Shown here one piece after another: positions 33,021 to 43,220 of a stretch of DNA of 64,000 nucleotides. The DNA is taken from positions 4,353,001-4,417,000 of the forward strand of contig NZ_CP039690.1 in assembly GCF_005144885.1 (NCBI RefSeq), read 5' to 3'. A model generated the notes under the pieces. That model was not told the origin of the DNA and did not search any database. It was given only the letters and a program-made list of their open reading frames with translations. The translations under genes and the position numbers were made by a program. The stretch comes from Phreatobacter stygius (GTDB taxonomy: Bacteria > Pseudomonadota > Alphaproteobacteria > Rhizobiales > Phreatobacteraceae). Within the stretch, counting starts at the first letter, position 1, and every line of letters starts with the position of its first letter.

Positions 33021-33998
33021 TCAGTCGACCGAGGCGCCGGAGCGACGGACGACGTCGGCCCAGGCAGCCCGGTCGCGACGGACGGTATCGCGAAACTGGG
33101 CGAGGCTCTCCCAGCGTGGGGTATTGCCGAGTTCGGCGAGACGCGTGCGGATCTGCGGGAGCTCGAGCACCTTCTTCATCGCCGCATTGATCCGCTCGGC
33201 AATTGCCGGATCCAGCCCCTTGGGCCCGAACAGCCCGAACCAGATGAAACTCTCATAACCCTTCAGGCCGGCCTCATCGATGGTCGGAATGTCGGGCACG
33301 GCCTCGACCCGGGTCGGCGTGGTGACGCCGAGCAGGCGGACGCGGCCGGCACGGTACTGGCCGAGCACCGACTGGACCTGGTTGAAGATGCAGCAGGCTT
33401 CGCCGGTCACCACCGCCTGCAGGGCCTCCGGGCCGCCGCGATAGGCGACGTGGACCATGTCCAGGCCGGCGCGGGCATTAAATTCGGCAAAGGCGAGATG
33501 GGTGCCGGTGCCGTTGCCGGTGGAGGCGAAGTTGAACTTGCCCGGATTGGCCTTCACCTTGGCGATGAACTCCTCGATCGTCTTGGCGTCGATCACCTGC
33601 GGATTGATCGCCAGCACGTTCGAGACGTTGAGGATCGGCGTGATCGGGGTGAAGTCGGCCTCGACGTCGAAGGCGAGCCGCCGGTAGAGGGCGGCATTGA
33701 TGCCATGGGTGCCGGAGGTGCCGAGCAGCAGCGTATAGCCGTCCGGGCGGGCCTTGGCGACGAAGTCCGAGGCGATGTTGCCGGCGGCGCCGCCGCGCTG
33801 CTCCAAGACGAAGGTGGCGCCGAGTTCGCGCTCCAGCGGCTCCTGGACCAGGCGCAGCACGATATCGGGGCCGGAGCCGGCGGTGAAACCGGAGACGATC
33901 GTCACCGGCTTGGATGGCCATTGCTGCGCCGAGGCGGAGGTCGCGAGCGCCGTTGCGGCAACAAGCGCGGCGGCGCGGAGGACTGTCTTGATCATCAT
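33021..33998 (-). CDS. tctC: Tripartite tricarboxylate receptor TctC (Bug family)
   Basis: A 325-residue receptor with a Sec signal peptide (about residues 1-24, ending SASAQ). Mature start is WPSKPVTIVSGFTAGSGPDIVLRL. The Bug ligand loop AGNIASDFVAKARPDGYTLLLGTSG and FNFASTGNGTGTHLAFAEF are present. It delivers a carboxylate to TctAB encoded downstream. Two Met codons in a row start the gene. It is the only one of the window's three Bug genes with its permease next to it. Confidence 0.9.
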   Translation of the reverse strand: MMIKTVLRAAALVAATALATSASAQQWPSKPVTIVSGFTAGSGPDIVLRLVQEPLERELGATFVLEQRGGAAGNIASDFVAKARPDGYTLLLGTSGTHGINAALYRRLAFDVEADFTPITPILNVSNVLAINPQVIDAKTIEEFIAKVKANPGKFNFASTGNGTGTHLAFAEFNARAGLDMVHVAYRGGPEALQAVVTGEACCIFNQVQSVLGQYRAGRVRLLGVTTPTRVEAVPDIPTIDEAGLKGYESFIWFGLFGPKGLDPAIAERINAAMKKVLELPQIRTRLAELGNTPRWESLAQFRDTVRRDRAAWADVVRRSGASVD

Positions 33999-34094
33999 CA
34001 GGCAGGGGACCTTCTGGGGCGCGATATCGCGATCATGCCAAACTGGCTGAGGCGCGCAACGATTGTCTGGCGGGCGCGATGATTGTCCGGCGGG

Positions 34095-34871
34095 TTATTG
34101 CGCGACCCAGCCGCCATCGACCGGCAGCGCCACCCCGGTGATCGGATCGCCGGCCGGCGAGCACAGAAACACCACCAGCGCGCCGAGCGCTTCGACCTTG
34201 ATGAACTGCTTCGACGGCTGCTTCTCCACCAGCATCTGCTGCAGCGCCTGATCGGCGGAAATGCCGAGCTTGGCGCCGATCGTGGCGGCCTGGGCGCGGG
34301 TGCCCTCGGTGCCGGTCCAGCCGGGACAGAAGGCATTGGCGGTGACGCCCGAACCGGCGGTCTCCAGCGCCAGTGCCTTGGAGAAGCCGACGAGGCCGTG
34401 CTTTGCCGCGACATAGGCCGACTTGTCGACGGAAGCGACCAGTCCCTGCACCGACGACATGACGAGAAGCCGGCCCCAGCCGCGCGCCCGCATGCCCGGC
34501 AGGACCGCCTTGGCCAGGCGGAAATAGGAGGTCAGGCCGACATTCAGGATGTGCTCGAAGGCCGCGTCGGGAAACTCTTCGACCGGCGCCAGATGCTGCG
34601 GGCAGGAGGTGTGGACGAGAATGTCGACCGGCCGCTCCGCGGCGGCGACGGCGCTGGCGATCGAGCCGGCATCGGCGAGGTTCGCGCCAAGACCCTGGCC
34701 GAACACCCTGTGGCGGGTGGAGATCTCGGCCGCGGCCGCCTTGGCGCTCGCTGGATCGGTGCCCTGGATCAGCACATTGGCGCCGCTTGCCGCCAGCGCC
34801 TCGGCGATCGCCCTGCCGATGGTCTTGTCCGCGTCGGTGATCAGCGCCGTGCGCCCTTTGAGGACCGTCAT
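34095..34871 (-). CDS. SDR family oxidoreductase with atypical cofactor motifs
   Basis: A 258-residue short-chain dehydrogenase/reductase resembling 3-hydroxybutyrate dehydrogenases. Catalytic Asn110, Ser140, Tyr153 and Lys157 (YVAAK) are kept. The usual glycine-rich T-G-x-x-x-G-x-G is replaced by T-D-A-D-K-T-I-G (residues 12-19), and the normal NNAG motif by HTSCPQ (about 87-92). These changes may alter cofactor use or make it inactive. The ATG at 34871 is chosen by family length. It lies 96 bp upstream of tctC on the same strand and may share its transcript. Confidence 0.8.
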   Translation of the reverse strand: MTVLKGRTALITDADKTIGRAIAEALAASGANVLIQGTDPASAKAAAAEISTRHRVFGQGLGANLADAGSIASAVAAAERPVDILVHTSCPQHLAPVEEFPDAAFEHILNVGLTSYFRLAKAVLPGMRARGWGRLLVMSSVQGLVASVDKSAYVAAKHGLVGFSKALALETAGSGVTANAFCPGWTGTEGTRAQAATIGAKLGISADQALQQMLVEKQPSKQFIKVEALGALVVFLCSPAGDPITGVALPVDGGWVAQ

Positions 34872-35031
34872 GATGTGCTTCCGCTTGGTTGATCGCGCGA
34901 TGCTAGCCGTTTGTCGCGGCGGTTCAAAAGGCAAGCCGGCCCGGACGGCCGGCGTCCACAGCCCTGTCGGCGCTCTCGCAGCCGGGCGCTGCTGCGTCTA
35001 ACATGGACCGGACCAGCATGAGGCGCGTGAC

Positions 35032-35727
35032 ATGTTCGCATTGACGACCGAGGAATGGGTGGCGATCGAGCTGTCGCTGCGCGTCGCCTTCTGGGCCACG
35101 CTGGCGGCGCTGCCATTCGGGATCGCACTGGCGTGGCTGCTGGCGCGCAAGCAGTTCTGGGGCAAGGCGATCCTCGACGGCCTGATCCATCTGCCGCTGG
35201 TCCTGCCGCCGGTCGTCACCGGCTACATGCTGCTTCTGACCATGGGCCGGCGCGGGCCGGTCGGCGGGTTCCTCGCGGACAATTTCGGCATCGTCTTCTC
35301 GTTCCGCTGGACCGGCGCGGCGCTCGCTTGCGCGGTCATGGGGTTTCCCTTGCTGGTCCGGGCCATCCGGCTCTCTATCGAGGCCGCCGACGTCAAGCTC
35401 GAACAGGCCGCGTCGACCCTTGGCGCCGGACCGTTCAGCGTGTTCTTCACCGTGACCTTGCCCCTGGCCTTGCCCGGCATTCTCGCCGGCATCGTGCTGT
35501 GTTTTGCCAAGGCGCTCGGCGAGTTCGGCGCCACTATTACCTTCGTCTCCAACATTCCAGGCGAAACCCAGACGATCTCGGCGGCGATCTATACCTATAC
35601 CCAGGCGCCCGGCGGCGATGCCGCAGCGCTCCGGCTGACGGTGATCGCCGTCATCGTCGCGCTCGCGGCCCTCGTCGTCTCCGAATGGTTCGCCAGGCGC
35701 GCCGGCGCCCGTGTCCAGGGCATCTGA
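35032..35727 (+). CDS. modB: Molybdate ABC transporter permease
   Basis: A 231-residue permease. It has five or six helices and the ModB segments LPLVLPPVVTGYMLL, FAKALGEFGATITFVSNIPGETQT and LPLALPGILAGIVLCFAKALGEFGA, the last including the conserved EFGA loop. It imports molybdate together with ModA and ModC, but neither is adjacent: the gene stands alone between an SDR and pncB. Other ModB-like subunits serve tungstate or sulfate, so specificity rests on similarity only. Confidence 0.85.
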   Translation: MFALTTEEWVAIELSLRVAFWATLAALPFGIALAWLLARKQFWGKAILDGLIHLPLVLPPVVTGYMLLLTMGRRGPVGGFLADNFGIVFSFRWTGAALACAVMGFPLLVRAIRLSIEAADVKLEQAASTLGAGPFSVFFTVTLPLALPGILAGIVLCFAKALGEFGATITFVSNIPGETQTISAAIYTYTQAPGGDAAALRLTVIAVIVALAALVVSEWFARRAGARVQGI

Positions 35728-35916
35728 GCGGCGGCTTTCCTGCCTGCGAGGCTGGCCGGAGCGGGTTCCAGCCGCGCCGCGGCCTGAGCCGAAACCGCAC
35801 CAGCTGTCCGGCAGGAACGCGGCTGCCTTGCGATATCAGGCTCAACGGACCAGTGTTCATGGCGGACCCGGCCTTGCTATGGTCCCGGCCCTTTCGTCCT
35901 CGCGCCTGAGCATCCC

Positions 35917-37233
35917 ATGGTCGACATTGCCACCCGCGTCTACAATCACACGTGGAAACTCGACCCGATCATCCGGTCGCTGCTCGATTCCGATTATTAC
36001 AAGTTCTCGATGCAGCAGCTCATCCGGCGCTTCTATCCGGACGTGACCGCGACCTTTGCGCTGAACAACCGCACCAAGTCGGTCCGGCTCGCCGACGACA
36101 TCGACGAACGGGAACTGCGCGAGCAGCTCGACCATGCGCGCAATCTCAAGTTCACCCAGCGCGAGCTGATCTGGCTCGCCGGCAATACGTTCTACGGCCG
36201 TGAGCGCATTTTCGGGCCCGACTACCTCGCCTATCTCAAGGATTTCCGGTTGCCGGACTACGAGCTGACCAAGCGCGACGGCCAGTATGAATTGCGCTTC
36301 GCCGGCAATTGGGCCGCCACCACCATGTGGGAGGTGCAGTCGCTCGCCATCGTCAACGAGCTGCGCGCCCGCGCCATCATGCGCACGTTGTCGAAACTCG
36401 AACTCGACATTCTCTATGCCAATGCCAAGGCCAAGGCCTGGGACAAGATCAAGCGCCTGCGCGTGCTGAAGGACGAGGTTGGCAGTCTCAAGATCTCCGA
36501 TTTCGGCACCCGCCGCCGCCATGGCTATCTCTGGCAGCAATGGATGATGGAGGCGCTGGCCGATGCGCTCGGGCCGGAGGTCTTCACCGGCACCTCCAAC
36601 ATGAAACTCGCCATGGATCTCGGCCTCGAAGCGATCGGCACCAATGCTCATGAATTGCCGATGGTCTATGCAGCCCTTGCCCAGACCGATGCCGAGCTGC
36701 TCGCCGCACCCTACCGGGTGCTGGAGGACTGGGCGCGCATCTATGACCAGAACATGCGGATCATCCTGCCCGACTGCTTCGGCACCGAGCATTTCCTGGT
36801 CCATGCGCCCGATTGGGTCGCTGACTGGACCGGTGCGCGCCCCGATTCCAAGGATCCGACCGAAGGCACCGAAGAGCTGATCCGCTGGTGGTCATCCAAG
36901 GGCCGCGACCCCACGAAGAAGCTGGTCATCCTGTCCGACGGCATGGATATCGACTCGATCGAACAGACCGCCCGCCATTTCAAGGGCCGCGTGCGCATCG
37001 GTTACGGCTGGGGCACCAATCTGACCAACGACTTCAAGGGCTGCATGCCGAACGGCGATGCCGATGCGCTGGCGCCGATCTCGGTGGTCTGCAAGGTGGT
37101 CGAAGCCAATGGCCGGCCGGCGGTGAAACTGTCGGACAATCCCTTGAAGGCGACCGGCCCGAAGGACGAGATCGAGCGTTACCGGCGCATTTTCGGCATT
37201 GCCGGCATGAAGGCGCAGCCCGTGGTGGTGTGA
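35917..37233 (+). CDS. pncB: Nicotinate phosphoribosyltransferase
   Basis: A 438-residue enzyme of the NAD salvage pathway that joins nicotinate and PRPP, with ATP hydrolysis. Key motifs are [13 protein letters not shown] near the N-terminus, DFGTRRR (195-201), the regulatory His245 in NAHELPMVY that is phosphorylated in the family, and the PRPP-binding [14 protein letters not shown] late in the chain. Length and motifs match bacterial PncB. It is monocistronic. The 189 bp before it contain no recognisable regulator site. Confidence 0.95.
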   Translation: MVDIATRVYNHTWKLDPIIRSLLDSDYYKFSMQQLIRRFYPDVTATFALNNRTKSVRLADDIDERELREQLDHARNLKFTQRELIWLAGNTFYGRERIFGPDYLAYLKDFRLPDYELTKRDGQYELRFAGNWAATTMWEVQSLAIVNELRARAIMRTLSKLELDILYANAKAKAWDKIKRLRVLKDEVGSLKISDFGTRRRHGYLWQQWMMEALADALGPEVFTGTSNMKLAMDLGLEAIGTNAHELPMVYAALAQTDAELLAAPYRVLEDWARIYDQNMRIILPDCFGTEHFLVHAPDWVADWTGARPDSKDPTEGTEELIRWWSSKGRDPTKKLVILSDGMDIDSIEQTARHFKGRVRIGYGWGTNLTNDFKGCMPNGDADALAPISVVCKVVEANGRPAVKLSDNPLKATGPKDEIERYRRIFGIAGMKAQPVVV

Positions 37234-37287
37234 CGCCGGGCGCGATCGGCGATGCAGTTTTCGCCGGCGGGTGCTAGAATTGGGCTC

Positions 37288-37297
37288 AAGGAGGTGA
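37288..37297 (+). promoter_or_regulatory. Full-consensus Shine-Dalgarno AAGGAGGTGA
   Basis: The ten bases AAGGAGGTGA match the anti-Shine-Dalgarno end of 16S rRNA over their whole length, which is rare among the other genes here. Spacing favours the ATG at 37302 over the GTG at 37299 for the Uma2 gene. Confidence 0.7.
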
Positions 37298-37301
37298 CGT
37301 G

Positions 37302-37874
37302 ATGAACGTGATGGTCACCCAGGGCGCCGAAGGCTTGCCGCGACGCGCATTCACGGTCGACGATGCCTTTCGCATGGTCGAAACCGGCATTATCAGCCCG
37401 GACGAGCGGCTCGAACTGATCGAGGGAGAGTTCGTCCCGATGAACGCGAAGAACAATCATCATCAGCGCGTTCAAAACCGGTTGACCAAGCTCCTGATCA
37501 GGTTGGTTCCGGACGATTTGGACGTCGGCATCGAGCCGACGCTGCAATTGTCGGAGACGACCTATGTCGAACCCGATTTCGTCATCTATCGCGACACCGA
37601 CGCCAAGCGGCTCGGCCCGGACCGGGCGCTTCTGGTCATCGAGGTGTCGGACTCAAGCCTCGGCTTCGACCTCGGCCGCAAAGCCGCCTTGATGGCCAAG
37701 GCCGGCATCACCGATTTCTGGGTGATCGACGCGCAGAAACTGGAGACGACGGTGCATCGCGATCCCGGTGTGGATCGCTATCGCAGCGTCGAGACGCTGA
37801 CCGCCGCGTCTCTGCTGGTACCTCTGGCGACCGAGCTGGCCGCCGTCCGGTTCAAGCTCGCCGATCTCGCCTGA
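37302..37874 (+). CDS. Uma2 family (DUF820) PD-(D/E)XK endonuclease-like protein
   Basis: A 190-residue protein of the Uma2 family. The fold's markers are the entry SPDERLELIEGEFVPMNAK, the Asp of VEPDFVIYRD and the Glu-containing strand ALLVIEVSDSSLGFDLGRK, which form the PD-(D/E)XK-like metal site. Members are putative restriction-type endonucleases with no settled role, abundant in cyanobacteria and scattered elsewhere. It stands alone, with no toxin-antitoxin partner. Its TGA abuts the convergent stop of the monooxygenase/reductase (TGATCA, 37872-37877). Confidence 0.8.
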   Translation: MNVMVTQGAEGLPRRAFTVDDAFRMVETGIISPDERLELIEGEFVPMNAKNNHHQRVQNRLTKLLIRLVPDDLDVGIEPTLQLSETTYVEPDFVIYRDTDAKRLGPDRALLVIEVSDSSLGFDLGRKAALMAKAGITDFWVIDAQKLETTVHRDPGVDRYRSVETLTAASLLVPLATELAAVRFKLADLA

Positions 37875-40208
37875 TCACTCGGCCGCCGCCTTTTGGTCGA
37901 AGCTGCCCTGGGCGTGACGCTTCGGTTTGGCCGCCACCTTCAGGGCCTCGAAGTCGGCGCGGTCTTTCACCGCATTGCGCATCGCCTGGTCCTTGCCCGG
38001 CTGATATTGCTCGGGCTGATGGACGTCGACGCCATACCAGGCCGCCGCCTTCAGCATGAAGGAGGGGTCGGCGAGGTGTGGCCGCCCGAGCGCCACGAGA
38101 TCGGCCCGGCCGGCTGCCAGGATGGTGTTCATCTGATCCGCTGTCGTGATGTTGCCGACGCACATCGTGGCGACATGCGCCTCGTTACGAATGGCGTCCG
38201 AGAAGGGGGTCTGGAACATCCGGCCATAGACCGGCCGGCAGGCCGGCGAGGTCTGACCGGTCGAGACGTCGACGAGATCGACGCCGGCCTCAGTGAAAGC
38301 CCGGGCGATGGCGATCGAATCGGCTTCCGAAATGCCGCCCTCGGCCCAGTCGGTCGCCGAGATGCGCACCGACATGGGCTTTTCGCGCGGCCAGAGATCA
38401 CGCATGGCGCGGAACACCCGGAGCGGGAACCTGAGGCGGTTCTCGACCGATCCGCCATGGTCGTCGGTGCGCCGGTTGGTCAGCGGCGACAGGAACGAGG
38501 CGAGGAGGTAGCCGTGGGCGGCATGCAGCTCGAGCATGTCGAAGCCGCAGCGGATGCCGCGCTCGGTCGCCGCGGCGAACTCCGCGACGATCCGGTCCAT
38601 GCCGGCTTGATCGAGTTCGGCCGGCACCTGGCTGTCCGGATAATAGGGCAGGGGTGACGCCGAAACGATCGGCCAGGCGCCGTCGGGCAGCGGCCGGTCC
38701 ATGCCGTCCCACATCAGCTTGGTGGCGCCCTTGCGGCCGGCATGGCCGAGCTGCAGGCAGATCTTCGCGCGGGAATGGGTGTGGGTGAAATCGACGATGC
38801 GGCTCCAGGCCGCCTCTTGCGCGTCGTTCCACAGGCCGGTGCAGCCGGGCGTGATGCGCGCATCCGGCGCGACGCAGGTCATCTCGGTATAGACAAGGCC
38901 GGCACCGCCGACCGCGCGGGCGCCGTAATGCACCATGTGCCAGTCGATCGGCAGGCCGTCGACCGCCGAATACATGCACATGGGCGAGACCACCGCGCGG
39001 TTCTCGACCGTCAGTTCGCGCAGCTTCAAGGGCTGGAACAGCGGCGGTCTCGGCGCCGCGAGATCGGCGCCCGCCACGCCCTCGGCGAACATCCGGTCGG
39101 TGGTCGCGATGAAGTCCGGGGCGCGCAGGCGCAGGTTGTCATAAGTGATCGCCTTGGCGCGGGTCATCAGCCCGAAGGCGAACTGGCGCGGATCCATGGT
39201 GGCGAAACGGTCGACATGTTCGAACCAGACCAGCGACACGTCCGCGGCGTGCTGGGTGCGCTCGACCTCCTCGCGCCGGTCGGTCTCGTAGGACGCCAGT
39301 GCTGCCTTGACCGTGCCCTTGGCGCGGAAGGCGTCGAACAGCGCGATCGAATCCTCCATGGCGAGTTTGGTGCCGGCGCCGATGGAGAAATGCGCGGTGC
39401 CCTTGGCGTCGCCGAGCAGCACCACATTGTCCTTCACCCAGCGCTGGGTGCGGATCATCGGGAACTGCCGCCAGAGCGAGCGGTTGGTGGTCAGGCCGTG
39501 ACCCGCCAGTTCCTCGGCGAACACGCCTTCCAGGAAACGCGCCGAAGCCTCTTCGTCGAGCTTGTCCAGGCCGGCGCGGACAAAGGTCTCGGGATCGGTC
39601 TCGATCACCCAGGTCGAACGCCCCGGCTCATATTGATAGGTATGGGCAATGAAGATGCCGTGGCTGGTCTCGCGGAAGAAGAAGGTGAAGGCGTCGAGCG
39701 GCCGGGTCGAGCCCATCCAGGTGAACTTGTTGGGGCGCAGGTCGACGTCCGGCTTGAAATGGTCGCGGTTCGCCTCGCGGATGCGCGAATTGATGCCGTC
39801 GGCGGCAACGACCAGGTCGTAATCCCTGAAGGCCCGCAGATCCGGATCCACCTCGGTCTCGAACCGGAGCTCGACACCCAGGGCGCGCGCGCGGTTCTGC
39901 AGCAGGATCAACAGGGTCTGTCGCGAGCAGCCGCAGAAGCCGTTGCCGCCGACCCGGTGGACCGTGTCCTTGAAGTGGATTGCGATGTCGTCCCAATAGG
40001 CGAAATGTTCGGTGATCGCCCGGTAGCTGTCGGCGTCGTAGCGTTCGAAAATGTCGAGGGTGGCGTCGGAGAACACCACGCCGAAGCCGAAGGTGTCGTC
40101 GGCCTTGTTGCGCTCGAACACTGTGATGTCGACCGAGGGGCGCCATTTCTTCATCAGGCAGGCGAAATAGAGCCCGCCGGGTCCGCCGCCGATCACCGCG
40201 ATCCGCAT
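37875..40208 (-). CDS. Bifunctional 2-aminobenzoyl-CoA (or salicylyl-CoA) monooxygenase/reductase
   Basis: A 777-residue fusion. The N-terminal flavin hydroxylase (about 1-380) has [23 protein letters not shown] (about 131-141) and [18 protein letters not shown] (about 262-279). The C-terminal old-yellow-enzyme domain (about 388-765) has [36 protein letters not shown] and [15 protein letters not shown]. This architecture belongs to 2-aminobenzoyl-CoA monooxygenase/reductase and salicylyl-CoA 5-hydroxylase. It hydroxylates and then reduces the aromatic ring of the CoA ester. Neighbouring kynureninase and aryl-CoA ligase genes favour the aminobenzoyl-CoA role. It is divergent from the SDR operon, with a paired promoter region at 40284-40354. 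Confidence 0.9.
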   Translation of the reverse strand: MRIAVIGGGPGGLYFACLMKKWRPSVDITVFERNKADDTFGFGVVFSDATLDIFERYDADSYRAITEHFAYWDDIAIHFKDTVHRVGGNGFCGCSRQTLLILLQNRARALGVELRFETEVDPDLRAFRDYDLVVAADGINSRIREANRDHFKPDVDLRPNKFTWMGSTRPLDAFTFFFRETSHGIFIAHTYQYEPGRSTWVIETDPETFVRAGLDKLDEEASARFLEGVFAEELAGHGLTTNRSLWRQFPMIRTQRWVKDNVVLLGDAKGTAHFSIGAGTKLAMEDSIALFDAFRAKGTVKAALASYETDRREEVERTQHAADVSLVWFEHVDRFATMDPRQFAFGLMTRAKAITYDNLRLRAPDFIATTDRMFAEGVAGADLAAPRPPLFQPLKLRELTVENRAVVSPMCMYSAVDGLPIDWHMVHYGARAVGGAGLVYTEMTCVAPDARITPGCTGLWNDAQEAAWSRIVDFTHTHSRAKICLQLGHAGRKGATKLMWDGMDRPLPDGAWPIVSASPLPYYPDSQVPAELDQAGMDRIVAEFAAATERGIRCGFDMLELHAAHGYLLASFLSPLTNRRTDDHGGSVENRLRFPLRVFRAMRDLWPREKPMSVRISATDWAEGGISEADSIAIARAFTEAGVDLVDVSTGQTSPACRPVYGRMFQTPFSDAIRNEAHVATMCVGNITTADQMNTILAAGRADLVALGRPHLADPSFMLKAAAWYGVDVHQPEQYQPGKDQAMRNAVKDRADFEALKVAAKPKRHAQGSFDQKAAAE

Positions 40209-40283
40209 GGGGTGCCTCCTCGATCCCGTTGCCTGCAGGCGCGCCGAACGCGGGAGCCGACGGTCATCCGCAAGGTGCAAATT

Positions 40284-40311
40284 ACTTTAAGCCTAAAATA
40301 AATTCGGACAA
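40284..40311 (-). promoter_or_regulatory. Promoter with embedded operator element for the monooxygenase/reductase gene
   Basis: On the minus strand, TTGTCC (40311-40306), a 16-bp spacer and TAAAGT (40289-40284) form a plausible sigma-70 promoter 76 bp before the start codon. The spacer and -10 region contain the motif TTTAAGCCTAAA (40286-40297, plus-strand reading). The 24 bases 40286-40309 are an inverted partner of 40329-40352, with 19 of 24 identical. The same promoter architecture in both directions suggests joint control by one regulator. Confidence 0.6.
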
Positions 40312-40326
40312 GCCGCCGCATGCCTC

Positions 40327-40354
40327 TTGCTCAAATTTATTTGAAGCTTAAAAC
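40327..40354 (+). promoter_or_regulatory. Promoter with embedded operator element for the SDR-ligase operon
   Basis: TTGCTC (40327-40332), a 16-bp spacer and TAAAAC (40349-40354) end 19 bp before the SDR start codon. The spacer carries AATTTATTTGAAGCTTAAA, which matches the divergent promoter's element in inverted orientation. An operator lying across spacer and -10 would let a bound repressor block RNA polymerase. The MarR-type protein encoded at 49939-50448 is the best candidate regulator in the window. Confidence 0.6.
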
Positions 40355-40373
40355 ATTCAGGCGGGAGGTCGCG

Positions 40374-41171
40374 ATGGTCGTTCCAAGCTCCGCTGGTCAC
40401 TCGTCCCAAGGTCGTCCGATGGCCGGCAAGCGTGCGCTGGTCACCGGCGGCGGCCGCGGCATCGGCCGCGCGGTCGCACGAGGCCTGTCGATGGCGGGCG
40501 TCCATGTCATCGTGCTCGGCCGGACCGAGGCGAGCCTCGCCGAGGCCGTCGCGGCGGGCGATGCGGCTGAATTCATCATTGCCGACGTCACCGATCCGGA
40601 GGCGCTCGAACGTGCTGTCCGCGCGGCCGAGGCCACCGGTCCGATCGACATCCTCGTCAACAATGCCGGCCATGCCGAGACGGTTCCCGCCAAGCGCCTG
40701 GAGCGCGGCCATTTCGACCGCATGATAGCGCTGAACCTGACCTCCGTCTTCGACGGCATCCGGCTGGTCCTGCCGGCCATGCTGGCGCGCGGCCAGGGCC
40801 GGATCATCACGATCGCGTCGACCGCCGGCCTGACCGGCTATCCCTATGTCTCGGCCTATTGCGCGGCCAAGCACGGCGTCGTCGGGCTGACCCGCGCGCT
40901 CGCCAAGGAAGTTGCGACCTCGGGTGTCACCATCAACGCGGTCTGCCCGGGCTTCACCGAGACCGATCTCGTCGCCGGCTCGATCGAGACCATCGTCGCC
41001 AAGACCGGTCGCACGCCGGACGCGGCGCTCGCCGATCTGACCCGCTCCATGCCCATAGGCCGCCTGATCAAGCCGGAAGAGGTGGCCCATGCCGTCCTCT
41101 GGCTTGCCTCCGACGAAGCGGCCGCCGTCACCGGCCTCGCCCTGCCGGTCGCCGGCGGCGAAATTGCTTGA
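40374..41171 (+). CDS. SDR family 3-hydroxyacyl-CoA dehydrogenase-like oxidoreductase
   Basis: A 265-residue short-chain dehydrogenase. All motifs are standard: TGGGRGIG (24-31), NNAG (96-99), Ser149, Tyr162 and Lys166 (YCAAK), and the PGFTETDLV segment. In this cluster it most likely oxidises a 3-hydroxyacyl-CoA in the beta-oxidation-like steps after ring reduction. The ATG at 40374 is taken because GGGAGG precedes it; an upstream ATG at 40320 lies inside the promoter element. It is the first gene of a five-gene operon that includes hydratase, dehydrogenase, ligase and RidA. Confidence 0.87.
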   Translation: MVVPSSAGHSSQGRPMAGKRALVTGGGRGIGRAVARGLSMAGVHVIVLGRTEASLAEAVAAGDAAEFIIADVTDPEALERAVRAAEATGPIDILVNNAGHAETVPAKRLERGHFDRMIALNLTSVFDGIRLVLPAMLARGQGRIITIASTAGLTGYPYVSAYCAAKHGVVGLTRALAKEVATSGVTINAVCPGFTETDLVAGSIETIVAKTGRTPDAALADLTRSMPIGRLIKPEEVAHAVLWLASDEAAAVTGLALPVAGGEIA

Positions 41172-41181
41172 GGAAACCTCC

Positions 41182-42012
41182 ATGCACACCATCCCGCATC
41201 GCCAGCGCCTGACCGACTGGAAAGCCACACATTTCCTCTGGGAGGTGAAGGGTAAGGTTGCGACCATCACGCTGAACCGGCCGGACCGGAAGAACCCGCT
41301 GACTTTCGAGAGCTATGCCGAACTCGGCGACCTGTTCCGGGCACTGGCCTTCGACACCGAGATCAAGACCGTGGTGGTGACCGGCGCCGGTGGCAATTTC
41401 TGCGCCGGTGGCGACGTGTTCGAGATCATCGGCCCGCTGACCGAGCGCGACATGCCGGGGCTCCTGCAGTTCACCCGCATGACCGGCGAACTGGTCAAGG
41501 CGATGCGTGCCTGTCCGCAGCCGATCATCGCGGCGATCGACGGCATCTGCGTCGGCGCCGGCGCCATCATGGCCATGGCCTCCGACCTGCGGATCGGCAC
41601 AGCGAAAGCCAAGGTGGCCTTCCTGTTCAACAAGGTCGGGCTTGCCGGCTGCGACATGGGCGCCTGTGCCATCCTGCCGCGCCTGATCGGCCAGGGGCGG
41701 GCTTCCGAACTGCTCTATACCGGGCGCATGATGGGCGGCGAGGAAGGGCTTGCCTGGGGTTTCTTCAACCGGCTCGCCGCGCCCGAGGCCGTGCTGGCCG
41801 AGGCGACCGCGCTGGCCGACGAGATTTCGGCCGGCCCGACCTTTGCCAATGGCATCACCAAGCGCATGCTGCACATGGAATGGACCATGTCGGTGGACGA
41901 GGCGATCGAGGCCGAGGCCATGGCCCAGGCGATCTGCATGGACACGCAGGATTTCCGCCGCGCCTTCGATGCCTTCGCGGCCAAGCAGAAGCCGGTCTTC
42001 GAGGGGAATTGA
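41182..42012 (+). CDS. Enoyl-CoA hydratase/isomerase family protein
   Basis: A 276-residue crotonase-fold protein. [15 protein letters not shown] provides the first oxyanion-hole region, and the second is in [21 protein letters not shown]. The catalytic region reads [21 protein letters not shown], with Asp where classical hydratases have Glu, so hydrolase or ring-opening chemistry is possible. The start follows GAGGAAA. In the aminobenzoyl-CoA pathway such enzymes hydrate or cleave the alicyclic CoA intermediate. It is 10 bp after the SDR gene and 3 bp before the acyl-CoA dehydrogenase gene. Confidence 0.87.
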   Translation: MHTIPHRQRLTDWKATHFLWEVKGKVATITLNRPDRKNPLTFESYAELGDLFRALAFDTEIKTVVVTGAGGNFCAGGDVFEIIGPLTERDMPGLLQFTRMTGELVKAMRACPQPIIAAIDGICVGAGAIMAMASDLRIGTAKAKVAFLFNKVGLAGCDMGACAILPRLIGQGRASELLYTGRMMGGEEGLAWGFFNRLAAPEAVLAEATALADEISAGPTFANGITKRMLHMEWTMSVDEAIEAEAMAQAICMDTQDFRRAFDAFAAKQKPVFEGN

Positions 42013-42015
42013 GCC

Positions 42016-43212
42016 ATGCTGGCCCCTGATCTTCTCGCGCTGCCGTTCTTCGACGATGAGCACCGGGCCTATGCCGCCCGCCTCGGCGCATGGGCCGAGA
42101 CGGCCATTCCGCCACTGGTCGACCACCACGATGTCGACGGCTCCTGCCGCCGGCTCGTCGCAGCCATGGGCGAGGCCGGCTTTCTGAAGGCTTGCGTGCC
42201 GGGTGACCAGGGCGGCCTGCGCGAGGCGCTCGATGTCCGCACGCTGTGCATCACCCGGGCAACGCTCGGTTATGTCGACGGGCTCGCTGATTTCGCCTTC
42301 GCCATGCAGGGATTGGGTACCGGGCCGATCTCGCTGTTCGGCACGCCGGAACAGAAGGCCGCGTGCTGTGCCTCGGTGCGCGACGGCCGGGCGATCGCCG
42401 CCTTCGCCCTGTCCGAGCCGGACGCCGGATCCGACGTCGCGGCGCTCTCGACCACGGCGACCAGGGTTCCCGAGGGCTACCGGCTCGATGGCCTGAAGAC
42501 CTGGATTTCCAACGGCGGCATTGCCGATCGTTATGTCGTCTTCGCCCGCACCGGCGAGGCGCCGGGCGCGCGCGGACTGTCCGCCTTCATCGTGCCGGCG
42601 GATACGCCTGGCCTGACCATTGCGGAACGTATCGAGGTGATCGCACCGCATCCGCTGGCGACGCTGAAATTCGACAATTGCCTGGTGCCGGCCGGTGCCC
42701 TGCTCGGCAAGCCCGGCGACGGTTTTCGCATCGCCATGGCAACCCTCGACGTGTTCCGCTCGACCGTCGCTGCCGCCGCGCTCGGCATGGGCAACCGGGC
42801 GCTGTTCGAGGCGACCGAACGGGCGGTGAAGCGGCAGATCTTCGGCGCGCCGCTCGCCGGTCTCCAGCTCACCCAGGCGGCGCTCGCCGATTCCGTCGCC
42901 GAGCTCGAAGCCTCGGCCCTGCTGATCTTCCGCGCGGCCTGGGCCAAGGACCAGGGCAAGGCGCGGATCACCAAGGAGGCGGCCATCGCCAAGATGGTGG
43001 CGACCGAAAACGCCCAGAAGGTGATCGACCGGGCGATCCAGGTGTTCGGCGGCCTCGGCGTCAAGAAGGGCGAGAAGGTCGAGGAGCTCTATCGCGATAT
43101 CCGGGCGCTGCGCATCTACGAGGGCGCGACCGAAGTCCAGAAGATCGTCATCGCCCGTGCTCATCTGGCCGAGCGCGAAGCCCGCGCGCATCTGGCCAAA
43201 GCTGCCGAATAG
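42016..43212 (+). CDS. Acyl-CoA dehydrogenase
   Basis: A 398-residue FAD enzyme. Family motifs are [18 protein letters not shown] (flavin and substrate contact), the middle beta domain [18 protein letters not shown] and the C-terminal helical domain ending [35 protein letters not shown]. The last stretch contains the usual Glu of the YEGATE motif as possible catalytic base. It introduces a double bond into an acyl-CoA and needs electron-transfer flavoprotein, which is not encoded here. It fits beta-oxidation of the ring-reduced intermediate. Confidence 0.9.
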   Translation: MLAPDLLALPFFDDEHRAYAARLGAWAETAIPPLVDHHDVDGSCRRLVAAMGEAGFLKACVPGDQGGLREALDVRTLCITRATLGYVDGLADFAFAMQGLGTGPISLFGTPEQKAACCASVRDGRAIAAFALSEPDAGSDVAALSTTATRVPEGYRLDGLKTWISNGGIADRYVVFARTGEAPGARGLSAFIVPADTPGLTIAERIEVIAPHPLATLKFDNCLVPAGALLGKPGDGFRIAMATLDVFRSTVAAAALGMGNRALFEATERAVKRQIFGAPLAGLQLTQAALADSVAELEASALLIFRAAWAKDQGKARITKEAAIAKMVATENAQKVIDRAIQVFGGLGVKKGEKVEELYRDIRALRIYEGATEVQKIVIARAHLAEREARAHLAKAAE

Positions 43213-43220
43213 GGAGATCG

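Noticed and set aside
37275-37280. TAGAAT as a -10 box for the Uma2 gene, and a similar TAGGAT at 63142-63147 before DUF2339.
   Set aside because: No acceptable -35 hexamer at the right distance; not enough to annotate promoters.
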